This document shows, piece after piece, positions 48,806 to 57,802 of a stretch of DNA of 64,000 bases. Each line of letters begins with the position of its first letter. Position 1 is the first letter of the stretch. The translations under genes and the position numbers were made by a program. The stretch covers positions 62,001-126,000 of the forward strand of contig NZ_LZSO01000050.1 in assembly GCF_001665785.1 (NCBI RefSeq). Direction: 5' to 3'. Origin of the DNA: Mycolicibacterium peregrinum (GTDB taxonomy: Bacteria > Actinomycetota > Actinomycetes > Mycobacteriales > Mycobacteriaceae). The notes below the pieces were generated by a model, which saw only the letters and a list, made by a program, of their open reading frames with translations, did no database searches and had not been told where the DNA came from.

Positions 48806-49963
48806 ATGCAGTCGTGGGGTCCGTTCGGTCCGCCGCCGAAGTCCTGGGATAACAACAATCCCTTTGCCGCGGGCGCCGACCCGTTCACGCCGGCCGAAAA
48901 GAGCACGGCCAAGCCGGCGGACCCGTGGACTTCTGCTGTCGATCCCTGGTCAACCGCACCGTCGGGTCCGCCTCCGCAGCAGCACTTTGCCGACCCGTGG
49001 GGTGCTCCGTCCCCCGCCTATCCGGCACCTGTGCTGTTGCCGAAAAGCTCTCGGCGCCCCGCCATCCTGATCGGCTCGACCGCAGCCGTCGTGGTGGTGA
49101 TCGCACTGGTCACCGCCGGGGTCTTCGTGCTCAATAGGCAGGGCACTGCCGGCGCCAGCGATCCGGTCAGCCCCGCAGTCGCCGTCCCTACCAGTGAGCT
49201 CACGTCCGCGCCGTCATACACCGCCACCACGGCGCCGCACCCAACCACCACCACGGCGCAGGCCCTGCCCACCGGTGACGCGGCGCTGGGACAAAACCGG
49301 ATCGCTGCCAACTTCGACGCCGGGCTGGCGAAACAACCATGCAATCCAGTCGGTTGGCCGAGCGACGCAGCGGCCGCCCGGATCTTCTACGAGACAGCGG
49401 TGTCGTGCATGGACACGGCGTGGAAGCCGCTGGTCACTGCGGCGGGAATGGAATTCCGTAGTCCCAAGGTGTCCCTGGCCGAAGGATGCGACAGCGACGG
49501 GATGCGTGGTTTCGCAGGCCTGTACTGCAGCAAGACGGAAACTCTGTACGTGCCGCTTTCCAGCTTGTCCCCCAAAAAAGACAGCGCCGAGGTGATCTTC
49601 AACCTGGCAGTGCTCGCCCATGAATACGGCCACCACGTCCAGCACCTCATCGGGACCTCTGATGAAATGTACAAACAGGCGCGAGCCGTGGGCGAGCAGT
49701 CCGAACCAGGACTGGAACTGTCGCGCCGCATGGAGCTTCAGGCGCAGTGCTTCTCCGGCATGTTCGTCGGCTCCATCGTCGACACCGGAGGCCGGTTCAC
49801 CGTGGCCGATTACCAGGTGATTGCCAACGGCAATTGGGATGCTGTTTCGCCACGCGACCACGGATCGCCTGAGCACTATGGATCCTGGTGGGATCAGGGT
49901 TACCGCCTGAACAAGATCGGCGAATGCAACACCTGGCTATCCCCTCCCAGCGACGTGTCGTAG
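48806..49963 (+). CDS. neutral zinc metallopeptidase (YpfJ-like), membrane-anchored
   Basis: A 385-residue protein. The first ~85 residues are Pro/Ala/Trp-rich and cytoplasmic, a single membrane segment follows (AILIGSTAAVVVVIALVTAGVFVL), then a Thr-rich stalk, then an exported zincin domain with HEYGHHVQHL at residues 272-281 and a downstream glutamate in ELSRRMELQAQCFSGMF. It ends WWDQGYRLNKIGECNTW. Substrates unknown. It is monocistronic by spacing. Confidence 0.8.
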   Translation: MQSWGPFGPPPKSWDNNNPFAAGADPFTPAEKSTAKPADPWTSAVDPWSTAPSGPPPQQHFADPWGAPSPAYPAPVLLPKSSRRPAILIGSTAAVVVVIALVTAGVFVLNRQGTAGASDPVSPAVAVPTSELTSAPSYTATTAPHPTTTTAQALPTGDAALGQNRIAANFDAGLAKQPCNPVGWPSDAAAARIFYETAVSCMDTAWKPLVTAAGMEFRSPKVSLAEGCDSDGMRGFAGLYCSKTETLYVPLSSLSPKKDSAEVIFNLAVLAHEYGHHVQHLIGTSDEMYKQARAVGEQSEPGLELSRRMELQAQCFSGMFVGSIVDTGGRFTVADYQVIANGNWDAVSPRDHGSPEHYGSWWDQGYRLNKIGECNTWLSPPSDVS

Positions 49964-50008
49964 CAGCGAGAGCTATTGGGTGACACCAGAAATCGGCGCA
50001 GCGTGAAA

Positions 50009-50854
50009 TCAGCTCCGACGCCGCAACCCACCGAGCAGCGCCACAATGATCCCGAACACCACCAGCGCGCCGCCGGCTGCCAGGGCGAGGTTGAGCCATT
50101 GGTGCAGGCTGTCGATGGCATGTCCGACCATGGCGTCGGCGATCTGTCGGATGTCCCCACTGGTGTGGTTGAGGGCCTCGTTGAGGTAGCGCCGCCCCAC
50201 CTCGAGCCCCGCCCATCCGGCGGCACCCACCAGCAGAGCGGAAATGCCCAGGGCAGCAAGGGTTTTACCGCGGGCGCGCGCGGCGGCGAGAGTCAGCAGG
50301 GCGAATACGCCGGCCAGCACTGTCACGCCGACGCTGACCCACGGGCCCCACACGGCCAGCGGTCGCAGGATCCCCGGCCGCAGATTGTCCGGAGCCGATG
50401 ATGCGATGGGGACCGTAAGTGTTTGCGGCACTTCGACACCGAAGTTGGACAGGGTTTCGCGGAACGAGGTGTCCCTGAGCATCGGGGCCACATCGATCAC
50501 CCAACTGCCGTTCTCGTCCCGCGACAGCCGGTCGGTGAACATCCAGGTGTGCGCAAGCTGGTTGGCGAGGGCGAACTGCCCGGGGAAGTCCGGTCCGGCG
50601 GTGTAGGCACCTGCCACGGCGCGGATCCGCCGCGAGTCGACATCGGCACCGTTCTGCGATGCCAGGGATTGCACCTGGGTGGTGAGTTCCCCCGCGACGG
50701 CCTGCTGCAACTGCGGGTCGCCGGCGGCGCCTGCGGCGAAGGACGAGTAGCCCTGCTCGTCGATGACGTTCTTCTGCACCCACGCCGACGGCAGCGCCGC
50801 CGCCAGCAGGATCGTCGTCAATACCCACAGGAACAGCGTCATGACGAGGCGCAC
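50009..50854 (-). CDS. membrane protein of unknown function
   Basis: A 281-residue protein. An N-terminal membrane segment (LVMTLFLWVLTTILLAAALPSAWV) precedes about 150 extracytoplasmic residues (GQFALANQLAHTWMFTDRL, NGSWVIDVAPMLRDTSFRETLSNFGVEVPQTLTVPI), then three or so C-terminal membrane segments (WGPWVSVGVTVLAGVFALLTLAAA; LAALGISALLVGAAGWAGLEVG; LNLALAAGGALVVFGIIVALLGGL) and a basic end. I do not recognise the family with confidence. It is 36 bp downstream of the second PPK2 gene on the same strand. Confidence 0.65.
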   Translation of the reverse strand: MRLVMTLFLWVLTTILLAAALPSAWVQKNVIDEQGYSSFAAGAAGDPQLQQAVAGELTTQVQSLASQNGADVDSRRIRAVAGAYTAGPDFPGQFALANQLAHTWMFTDRLSRDENGSWVIDVAPMLRDTSFRETLSNFGVEVPQTLTVPIASSAPDNLRPGILRPLAVWGPWVSVGVTVLAGVFALLTLAAARARGKTLAALGISALLVGAAGWAGLEVGRRYLNEALNHTSGDIRQIADAMVGHAIDSLHQWLNLALAAGGALVVFGIIVALLGGLRRRS

Positions 50855-50890
50855 GCCGTCCTCCTAGTTCCCGGGCGGCGGCCAGACTGC

Positions 50891-51748
50891 TCAGTCCGAC
50901 AGGGCTCGCCCCACGATCAGCGGATCGGCGTGGCCGACCACCTCAAAATCCTTGTTGTCGTAGTCGAACTTACCGAGCACGTGGCGCATGGCGTTGATGC
51001 GGGCGCGTTTCTTGTCGTTGCTCTTGACGACGGTCCACGGCGCCATTTCGGTGTCGGTCCAGGCGAACATGTCTTCCTTGGCGGCGGTGTAGTCGTCCCA
51101 CTTGTCCAGCGATGCGAGGTCGGTGGGTGAGAGTTTCCACTGCCGCACCGGGTCGACCTGACGGATCGTGAACCGGGTGCGCTGCTCGGATTGCGTGACC
51201 GAGAACCACAGCTTGGTCAGGCTGATGCCGTCGTTGACCAGCATCTGCTCGAACAGCGGGGCCTGCCGGATGAATTCGGCATGCTGCTTCGGCGAGCAGT
51301 AGCCCATCACGCGTTCCACCCCGGCGCGGTTGTACCAGGAGCGGTCGAACAGCACGATCTCGCCGGCGGCGGGCAGGTGCTGCACGTAGCGCTGGAAGTA
51401 CCACTGGGTGCGTTCTTTTTCGGTCGGCTTCTCCAGCGCGACCACCCGCGCTCCGCGGGGATTCAAGTGTTCCATGAACCGCTTGATGGTGCCGCCCTTG
51501 CCTGCGGCGTCACGCCCCTCGAACACGATGACGTGCCGCAACCCGTTGCCCTGGCTCCACTTCTGCAGCTTCAGCAATTCGATCTGCAGCAGGCGCTTCT
51601 GTTCCTCGTACTCCTGACGCGACATGCGGTCGTCGTACGGGTAGTTCTCCCGCCAGGTGTCGACGACCTCGCCGCTGGGTTCGAGCAGCAGAACGGGGTC
51701 GTCATCGTCGTCGTCACGGACCGTGTACCCGGTGATGTCGAGAGTCAC
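50891..51748 (-). CDS. ppk2: polyphosphate kinase 2 (class I-type)
   Basis: A 285-residue PPK2 with the pattern of Pseudomonas PA0141-type enzymes: YEEQKRLLQIELLKLQKWSQ, Walker A FEGRDAAGKGGTIKRFMEHLNPRGARVVAL, Walker B VLFDRSWYNRAGVERVMGY and FSVTQSEQRTRFTIRQVDPVRQWKLSPTDLASLDKWDDYTAAKEDMF, with a KSNDKKRARINAMRHVL end. This class favours making GTP/ATP from NDPs with polyphosphate. The N-terminus carries an unusual run of six aspartates. It is clearly distinct from the shorter-motif PPK2 at 32046-32912. Confidence 0.9.
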   Translation of the reverse strand: MTLDITGYTVRDDDDDDPVLLLEPSGEVVDTWRENYPYDDRMSRQEYEEQKRLLQIELLKLQKWSQGNGLRHVIVFEGRDAAGKGGTIKRFMEHLNPRGARVVALEKPTEKERTQWYFQRYVQHLPAAGEIVLFDRSWYNRAGVERVMGYCSPKQHAEFIRQAPLFEQMLVNDGISLTKLWFSVTQSEQRTRFTIRQVDPVRQWKLSPTDLASLDKWDDYTAAKEDMFAWTDTEMAPWTVVKSNDKKRARINAMRHVLGKFDYDNKDFEVVGHADPLIVGRALSD

Positions 51749-51811
51749 CGGGCGACGGTATCCACCCCGGCGAACATGAAGGTGTCGCCGGGGTGAACGC
51801 CTGGTAGTGCG

Positions 51812-53341
51812 TTACTTGGCCTTGCGGCGCGGACGCGCCAGCGCCAGCTTGGTCAGCAGCTTGTTCATCCGAACGATCGCCTTCTCGGAGTTGTTGTAGT
51901 AGCTGCCGCCTGCGCCCACACTGGTGCGCGGCACCACCACGGTCTCCTGCTTGCAGAACTTGCGCACCCCGTCGACGCCGCCGAAGCGGGCACCGATGCC
52001 CGAGGTCTTCCAACCGCCCATCGGCGCGGTGGTGCACATCAGGTTGGAGATGACGTCGTTGACGTTGACCGCACCGCAATCAAGCTGCAGCGCAATGGCC
52101 TTGGCCCGGTCGACGTCCTTGGAGAACACCGAGGCGCTCAGCCCGTAGGGGCTGTCGTTGGCCAGCCGAATGGCTTCCTCGACCGAGGACACCTTCATGA
52201 TCGGCAGGGTCGGACCGAAGGTCTCCTCGGTCATGCAGGCCATCGAGTGGTCGACGTCGACCAGCACGGTCGGCTCGAAGAAGCTGCCCCCGCCTTCGGG
52301 GCGCTTGCCACCGGTCAGCGCCTTGGCGCCGGCGGCGACGGCCTCGTTGACGTGGCGTTCGGTGATCGCTACCTGACTGTCGTCGATCTGGGAGCCGAAG
52401 TGATAACCCTCCCCGGTACCCATCTTGAGGTTCTCGACGGCTTTCACGGTGGCGGCGACGAACTGGTCGTAGACCGGGTCGAGCACATAGACCCGCTCGA
52501 CGGACACGCAGGTCTGGCCGGCGTTGAACATTCCGCCCCACACCGCGGCGTTGGCGGCCAGTTCGACGTCGGCATCCTCGAGCACGATCATCGGATCCTT
52601 GCCGCCGAGTTCCAGGCTCACCGGGGTCAGACGACGTGCCGCACGCTCCATCACCTTGGCTCCCGTCGCGCAGGAACCGGTGAACTGGACGTAGTCGGAG
52701 TTGTCGATGACGGCCTCGGAGACGGCACGCGCACCCTGCGCCAAAGCAAATACCTCGGGGGCACCGGAATCCAGCCAGCCGCGCAGCAGCACCTCGGCGG
52801 TCAACGGGGTGCGCTCAGACGGCTTGAGCAGTACCGCACACCCGGCCGCCAGGGCGCCGATGGCGTCCATCATGGCGTTGGCCACGGGGTAGTTCCACGG
52901 CGCGATGATCCCGACGACTGCGCGTGGCCGGTAATGCACGGCGATCTTCTTGATCGACATGATGGGCAGCGCGGCCGGACGGGTGTCCGGCGCCATCGCC
53001 TCCTCGACGACCTTGATGTAGTACGAGAGGATCATGATCAGCAGCGGGACCTCTTGTGCGGCGTCCATCGCCGACTTGCCGGTCTCGGCGATCAGGAGTT
53101 TCTCGATCTCGTCGCGGTGGTCGCCCAACCACACCGCGTAGCGGGCAAGGACCTTGGCGCGACCTTTGGCGCCGCGGGCCTCCCACTCCTTCTGGGCTTC
53201 CCGCAGACCGGCCGCGATACGCGGCACGTCGGCCGCGTCGGTCCAGGTCACTTGGCCGGCGACGGCGCCGGTTGCGGGGTTGTAAATGGTGCCGGAACCC
53301 GTGAACTCTCCGGTCAGAGCTACATCTGGCGTCGCTGTCAT
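51812..53341 (-). CDS. aldehyde dehydrogenase (succinic semialdehyde dehydrogenase-like)
   Basis: A 509-residue ALDH-superfamily enzyme: APWNYPVANAMMDAIGALAAGCAVLLKPSERTP, VQFTGSCATGAKVMERAA (cofactor loop), general base Glu in SLELGGKDP, nucleophile Cys in MFNAGQTCVSVERVYV and TEETFGPTLPIMKV. The C-terminus ends in a basic RPRRKAK tail. It uses NAD(P)+ to oxidise an aldehyde; succinic semialdehyde is a guess from overall likeness to GabD2-type proteins. ATG at 53341 (MTATPDVALTGEF) is preferred to one at 53392. Confidence 0.85.
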   Translation of the reverse strand: MTATPDVALTGEFTGSGTIYNPATGAVAGQVTWTDAADVPRIAAGLREAQKEWEARGAKGRAKVLARYAVWLGDHRDEIEKLLIAETGKSAMDAAQEVPLLIMILSYYIKVVEEAMAPDTRPAALPIMSIKKIAVHYRPRAVVGIIAPWNYPVANAMMDAIGALAAGCAVLLKPSERTPLTAEVLLRGWLDSGAPEVFALAQGARAVSEAVIDNSDYVQFTGSCATGAKVMERAARRLTPVSLELGGKDPMIVLEDADVELAANAAVWGGMFNAGQTCVSVERVYVLDPVYDQFVAATVKAVENLKMGTGEGYHFGSQIDDSQVAITERHVNEAVAAGAKALTGGKRPEGGGSFFEPTVLVDVDHSMACMTEETFGPTLPIMKVSSVEEAIRLANDSPYGLSASVFSKDVDRAKAIALQLDCGAVNVNDVISNLMCTTAPMGGWKTSGIGARFGGVDGVRKFCKQETVVVPRTSVGAGGSYYNNSEKAIVRMNKLLTKLALARPRRKAK

Positions 53342-53434
53342 GCGGCCTATGTTAATCGGCGTTTGTGACGCACGTCGCACCGGGGTTGACACCTGTCAAG
53401 TTGCCGGCCGAACCGGGGCATCCCGATCGCCGAA

Positions 53435-53467
53435 ATGGCCGCCCCGCGGAAGTGCGTGAGCGGCCAT
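53435..53467 (-). terminator. hairpin downstream of the secreted repeat-protein gene
   Basis: ATGGCCGC and GCGGCCAT form an 8-bp perfect stem around a 17-base loop, between the secreted-protein stop (53540) and the aldehyde dehydrogenase start. On the leftward strand a short TTCG follows. Terminator function is plausible but there is no U tract. Confidence 0.35.
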
Positions 53468-53539
53468 CTCGTCGAATTCGAGGGGAAGTCACCGAGAGCG
53501 CGGCGACCCCTCACCACCGCGCTCCACGCCGGCAGCTAC

Positions 53540-54682
53540 TCAGTCCTCGGAACCCTTTTTCGAGCCGAGCTTCTTGGCCGTCTTGTCGGCCGCTTCGCGC
53601 ACCTTCTTGACGACCTTGTCCACATTCGCCTTGGCCTTGTCCCTCCGCTTGTCGGCCTTGTCCTTGGCACCGTCGAGCGCCGCGTTGAGGTTGGTGACGT
53701 GGGGCTTGAGGTTGTTCACCCTGGGCTTCTGGTCGGACGTGTCGTCGGCGGCCGACAGCAGCTGGCTCCGATTGAGACTGTTGTTGGCGATCACGTTGCC
53801 GGTGCTGTCCACCTTGTCGCGCACGCCGAGCACGTTGGCGGCCGCGATCCGCACGGAATCGCGTGCACCGATCAGTTGGTTGTTACGGAACTGCATGAGG
53901 GTGCCGTCGCCGGTCGGGTCGGTCGGGTCGTGATTGGTGCCGCCACCGAGCCCGGCCGGGAGTGCTTCGGCAAGACCCTCGATGGCCGGGTCCGCGACCC
54001 ACATCGGCGCATCGATGTATTCCTTCACCGCCTTGTAGACCGCGAGCTTGTCGCCGGATGCCACCGCCTGCGCGACGGACACCAGGCCGACCGCCCCGAG
54101 CACGGCGCCGTTGACGCTGCGCACCGCCGATTCCTGCAGCCCCTGAGCGAGCGCCGCGGTGTAGTTGTCGTTGGGCCACGGGGTGGCGACGTCGAGCACC
54201 TGCGCGAACTGTGCGTTGATGTCGTCCCGGAGGCCCAGGAGTTCGTTGTTGCGGAACTGCATGAAGGCGCCGTCACCGGCCGAGGTGTTGGTTACGTGGT
54301 CCGAGCCGCCACCCAACTCGTCCGGCAGCGTGATGGCAATCGCTTCGATGAGCGGATCGGCGACGTAGACCGGTGAGTCGACGATCTGCCGAATCTGGGA
54401 GAACAGCCGCTCGTTGTCGCCGGCCACGAGCTGGGCCGCGAGGACAAAGGGAGTGAGCGGTGCCTGGACGAACTGGTCCGCGAGCCGCTGACCGGCCATG
54501 AACACCAGCCCCGCTTGATTCATGCCCTCGAAGCTGGCCATCAAGGCCGTCGACGCGTCGAGGACGCGCGTCGGCGTGGGTGTCGACACCGCGACCGGAG
54601 TGATCGCGACGACGCCGGCGGTGGCGACGGCGACGCAAGCGGTCAGACCGCTCGAGACACGACTGTTGACACGACTGCTCAT
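53540..54682 (-). CDS. secreted protein with internal duplication and Lys-rich C-terminal tail
   Basis: A 380-residue protein with a signal peptide (SGLTACVAVATAGVVAITPVAVSTP). Two similar ~95-residue blocks follow: one holds SPVYVADPLIEAIAITLPDELGGGSDH and GDGAFMQFRNNELLGLRD, the other APMWVADPAIEGLAEALPAGLGGGTNH and GDGTLMQFRNNQLIGARD. The last ~55 residues are Lys/Ala/Asp-rich helices (DGAKDKADKRRDKAKANVDKVVKKVREAADKTAKKLGSKK), similar in composition to the heparin- or DNA-binding tails of HbhA and Hlp. I do not recognise the family. Surface adhesion is an inference from the tail. Confidence 0.7.
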   Translation of the reverse strand: MSSRVNSRVSSGLTACVAVATAGVVAITPVAVSTPTPTRVLDASTALMASFEGMNQAGLVFMAGQRLADQFVQAPLTPFVLAAQLVAGDNERLFSQIRQIVDSPVYVADPLIEAIAITLPDELGGGSDHVTNTSAGDGAFMQFRNNELLGLRDDINAQFAQVLDVATPWPNDNYTAALAQGLQESAVRSVNGAVLGAVGLVSVAQAVASGDKLAVYKAVKEYIDAPMWVADPAIEGLAEALPAGLGGGTNHDPTDPTGDGTLMQFRNNQLIGARDSVRIAAANVLGVRDKVDSTGNVIANNSLNRSQLLSAADDTSDQKPRVNNLKPHVTNLNAALDGAKDKADKRRDKAKANVDKVVKKVREAADKTAKKLGSKKGSED

Positions 54683-55088
54683 TGGTGAAATCCCCTCGAT
54701 GACTTGCTATTTGGGCTGACCGATGACTCGGTACGCGCCGAAATTTACCTGCCACTAATCAAGATCTCAGGTTTTTCTCAGGTGGGAATCTTCCGGTTGT
54801 TGCATACGCAACCACCTTCGCCGCCGGCGGCGTTGCCGCAAAAATCAGAATGTAGCCATCTGCGCAGCTCGCACCCGCACGAAGGGTTTGCTGATGCGCC
54901 AAGCCGGATCTAAAAGCATTGCGGAATGCAACACCGTCCGATAGCCAGCCGACCCGAACCATCAACTGGTTCTTGATGGTTGACTGATCTTGAAAATGCG
55001 CCGAGGGGACCGCGCGCCGCATCGCACGTGAGGGCTCCGCGTCGCGGGTAGCCACTGGACGAAAAGTCCGGAACCGACAGATGATCGC
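54683..55088. other. 406-bp intergenic region, AT-richer, with a 9-bp hairpin
   Basis: No gene is supported here; an apparent 98-codon leftward frame lacks family likeness and codon bias. The stretch is lower in GC than its flanks. AACCATCAA (54957-54965) and TTGATGGTT (54973-54981) form a perfect 9-bp inverted repeat with a 7-base loop, either an operator or part of a terminator/5' leader. The upstream part should hold the promoter of the secreted repeat-protein gene. Confidence 0.5.
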
Positions 55089-55661
55089 TCAGCGAAGATC
55101 AGGCGAGGCGTCGCCCACCTGGTCATATCGCCCGTCTCGGGCGAGAACCGCCGCGATCCCCACCACCGAGGTGCCCAGCAGCACCCCGCCGATCGTGTCG
55201 GTGAAGTAGTGAAAGGTCATCGACAGGCCGAAGATGGCGAGCAGGACGACGCAGACCGCCACCACCAGCGCCCACAGCCTCATGCCTGCCAACAACACGA
55301 GCAGGCTCGTCGCCGCCACGAGAAAGGTGGTGTGTCCGCTGGGATAGGCCAGCGCACCGCCTTTCTCCCTGCCGAAGATCGGCTTGATGACGCGCACGAC
55401 GGTGATCGCCACCAGCGGGCTCACGACCATGGCCAGCGCCAACCGTTTCCGGTGTTGCCGCAGCGCCACGACGATGCCGACCAGCAGCGCGGCCGTCACC
55501 AGCAGTGGCTTGCTGAACACCAGAAAGGCGTCCCGATATGAACCGAGCTCGACCCCGATCTGCTGGAACCAGTCGTCGATCGGCACCGGTCCGGTGCGGA
55601 CCGCCCAGCCGAGCAGGACCATGACGGTGAGGCCGACGACGGGCCACCACCGGGCGATCAA
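55089..55661 (-). CDS. PAP2-family phosphatase, membrane-bound
   Basis: A 190-residue protein with about five to six membrane segments and the lipid-phosphate phosphatase motifs: KPIFGREKGGALAYPSGHTTF (K-x6-RP-like motif 1 plus PSGH motif 2) and motif 3 LSMTFHYFTDTIGGVLLGT. It dephosphorylates a lipid pyrophosphate or phosphatidate on the outer face of the membrane. TTG at 55661 overlaps the upstream DinB stop (TTGA), implying coupling; a longer frame would overlap that gene by 52 bp. Confidence 0.8.
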   Translation of the reverse strand: MIARWWPVVGLTVMVLLGWAVRTGPVPIDDWFQQIGVELGSYRDAFLVFSKPLLVTAALLVGIVVALRQHRKRLALAMVVSPLVAITVVRVIKPIFGREKGGALAYPSGHTTFLVAATSLLVLLAGMRLWALVVAVCVVLLAIFGLSMTFHYFTDTIGGVLLGTSVVGIAAVLARDGRYDQVGDASPDLR

Positions 55662-56188
55662 GGGATGATGCCGCGCAGATACGCGGCCTGGCCCAGATGC
55701 TGGGCGCAATCATCGATGATGCTGACCAGCCGCGCACTCGCCGTCACCGGCGGATCCCACCGGGTGTCGACGATGCGGCCGAGGTCGGAGGCGGTCACCC
55801 CGGCGATATAGGCCAGCGTCACCTTGTGCACTGCCAGGTAGTAGCCCGCCAGAAGTTCGGCGGAGGCGTGCACCTTCGCAACGTCCTCGGGGCTGTGGCC
55901 ATAGCCGATGTCGTTGCCCGGCAGGTCGAGCCCGAAGCGGTCCTTCCAGCCGTCGCGGGTCCACACCTGCTCGATCCCGGCGATGTCGCACAACTGCAGG
56001 TCCTGACAGCGCGCACTGTGCCAGATCAGCCAGGCGATGCTGTTGGCCTGCGGCGTGGGCCGGTAACTCGACACCTCTTCGGTCAGCCCGTCGGTGAGAT
56101 CGTCGACATGCTCGATGAGCCGGGTGAATGCGTCGCGCAGCAATTCGCGGACGGCGTCGGAATCGGCGTCGGAAGCAGCGGCAGTCAT
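55658..56188 (-). CDS. DinB-superfamily protein (DUF664-type)
   Basis: A 176-residue four-helix-bundle protein: LRDAFTRLIEHVDDLTDGLTEEVSSYRPTPQANSIAWLIWHSARCQDLQLCDIAG and DDCAQHLGQAAYLRGI. The three metal-ligand histidines of DinB folds can be matched to WHSARC, the AVHKVTLAY helix and CAQHLGQA. The family includes mycothiol-dependent enzymes (for example maleylpyruvate isomerase types), an attractive idea in a mycothiol producer, but unproven. ATG at 56188. Confidence 0.75.
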   Translation of the reverse strand: MTAAASDADSDAVRELLRDAFTRLIEHVDDLTDGLTEEVSSYRPTPQANSIAWLIWHSARCQDLQLCDIAGIEQVWTRDGWKDRFGLDLPGNDIGYGHSPEDVAKVHASAELLAGYYLAVHKVTLAYIAGVTASDLGRIVDTRWDPPVTASARLVSIIDDCAQHLGQAAYLRGIIP

Positions 56189-56242
56189 GGCATCGACGCT
56201 ACTCGCGAAACGGCCGACCGCCGGTCCGACTACCATCACTGC

Positions 56243-57802
56243 ATGCCGTTGAATACCGGTGACGTGTTCGCCGGGTACACGATTCAACGTCTACTCGGCT
56301 CAGGCGGCATGGGTGAGGTATATCTGGCCCAACATCCGCGGCTCCCCCGCCAGGACGCGCTGAAGATCATGCCGGCCTCGCTGACCAGTGACGCCCAGTA
56401 CCGCGAACGGTTCAATCGCGAGGCCGACATCGCCGCCTCGCTCTGGCATCCTCACATCGTCGGCTTGCACGATCGCGGCGAATACGAGGGGCAGCTGTGG
56501 ATCGCGATGGACTACGTCGACGGCACCGACGCCTCGCGACACGTGCGTGAGCGTCACCCCGGCGGAGTGCCCCTGCGTGAAGCAGTCGAGATCGTCACCG
56601 CCATCGCCGAGGCGCTCGACTATGCCCACGAGCGCAACCTGCTGCACCGCGACGTGAAGCCGGCCAACATCCTGCTGACCGGACCCGAAGCGGCTCGTCG
56701 TCGAATCCTGTTGGCCGACTTCGGTGTTGCCCGCCGGATCGATGACATCAGCGGGATCACCGCCACCAACATGGCCGTCGGTTCCATGGCCTACTCGGCT
56801 CCCGAGCAACTCCTGGGGCAGTCGATGGATGGGCGGGCCGATCAGTATGCACTGGCGGCCAGTGCATTTCAGCTCCTGGCCGGGCACTCGCCGTTCCACC
56901 ACTCCAACCCGGCGGTGGTGATCAGCAAGCAACTCAACGAGCCCCCACCGAGCCTGAGGACCGAACGTCCCGAACTGGCCTACCTGGATGAAGTCATGCT
57001 CAAGGGGATGGCCAAGGACCGGGCCGGGCGCTACCCGCGATGCAGCGATTTCGCCAAGGCGCTCGCCGATGCCCGGCCGACGGCCGCTGCGGCCGCCCCC
57101 CTCACGCAGCGGCCCCCCACGCCGCAACCGCAACCGCAGCCTCAGCCGCCGGTGTCGGTATCGCCACCGTCGCCGCAACAGTACTCTTCCGAGCCCCCGC
57201 GGGTCATCACGGCTCCGAGCTTCACGGCACCCACCCACTCGGTGGCCGGCCCGTCGCACACCTCCCCCCACTGGTCGGGGCCCAGCCCGATCCCGCAGCC
57301 ACGCCGCCCCGAGAAGAGCAGCGCGGCAAGGGTTGTGGTGCCCACCGTGCTCGCGGTGCTGCTGGTGTGCGCCATCGGCTTCGCGATCAGCCAGTTTGTC
57401 CGCGCTGCCCCGGTGGCGCGAACGACGCCGTCGTGGCAGCCGTACGTGGACGCCGCCCAGAATTTCGCGTTGCACACCGTCACCGTCAGCGCAGACACGG
57501 TCGACACCGATCTCGCGACGATCATGGACGGAGCCACCGACGAGTTCCGCGCCGACCTGCAGAACCAGGCCCCGCAGATCAAAAAGAAGGCCACGGACCT
57601 GGGCGTCAAGACCGACGGAACGGTCACCGGGGCCGGCGTCGAATCGTTGTTCTCCAACGAGGCGGTCGTGCTCGTCACCGTCGACACCAAGGTGACCGTC
57701 ACGGTCAATCGGGTCGGTGTGGTTTCGCTGCAACGGGTGAGGGTCACCGTTGAGCACGTCGACGGCAGCTACAAGGCCTCGAAGCTGGAGTTCGTGAACT
57801 GA
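56243..57802 (+). CDS. Ser/Thr protein kinase, transmembrane
   Basis: A 519-residue PknB/PknF-type kinase. Glycine loop LLGSGGMGEVYLAQH (18-31), catalytic Lys41 in DALKIM, HRD at 135-137 in LLHRDVKPANILL, DFG at 159-161 in LLADFGVARR, then GSMAYSAPEQLLGQ. A Pro/Gln-rich juxtamembrane linker (about 275-360) leads to a membrane segment (VVVPTVLAVLLVCAIGFAISQFV) and a ~120-residue extracytoplasmic domain resembling Mce-associated proteins (TVSADTVDTDLATIMDGATDEFR, VTGAGVESLFSNEAVVLVTVD). ATG 56243. The next gene encodes a stand-alone copy of this outer domain. Confidence 0.9.
   Translation: MPLNTGDVFAGYTIQRLLGSGGMGEVYLAQHPRLPRQDALKIMPASLTSDAQYRERFNREADIAASLWHPHIVGLHDRGEYEGQLWIAMDYVDGTDASRHVRERHPGGVPLREAVEIVTAIAEALDYAHERNLLHRDVKPANILLTGPEAARRRILLADFGVARRIDDISGITATNMAVGSMAYSAPEQLLGQSMDGRADQYALAASAFQLLAGHSPFHHSNPAVVISKQLNEPPPSLRTERPELAYLDEVMLKGMAKDRAGRYPRCSDFAKALADARPTAAAAAPLTQRPPTPQPQPQPQPPVSVSPPSPQQYSSEPPRVITAPSFTAPTHSVAGPSHTSPHWSGPSPIPQPRRPEKSSAARVVVPTVLAVLLVCAIGFAISQFVRAAPVARTTPSWQPYVDAAQNFALHTVTVSADTVDTDLATIMDGATDEFRADLQNQAPQIKKKATDLGVKTDGTVTGAGVESLFSNEAVVLVTVDTKVTVTVNRVGVVSLQRVRVTVEHVDGSYKASKLEFVN

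Noticed and set aside
54759..55055. A 98-codon leftward open frame in the intergenic gap before the PAP2 gene
   Set aside because: No signal peptide, domain or mycobacterial codon bias, no ribosome-binding site, and it crosses a probable hairpin.
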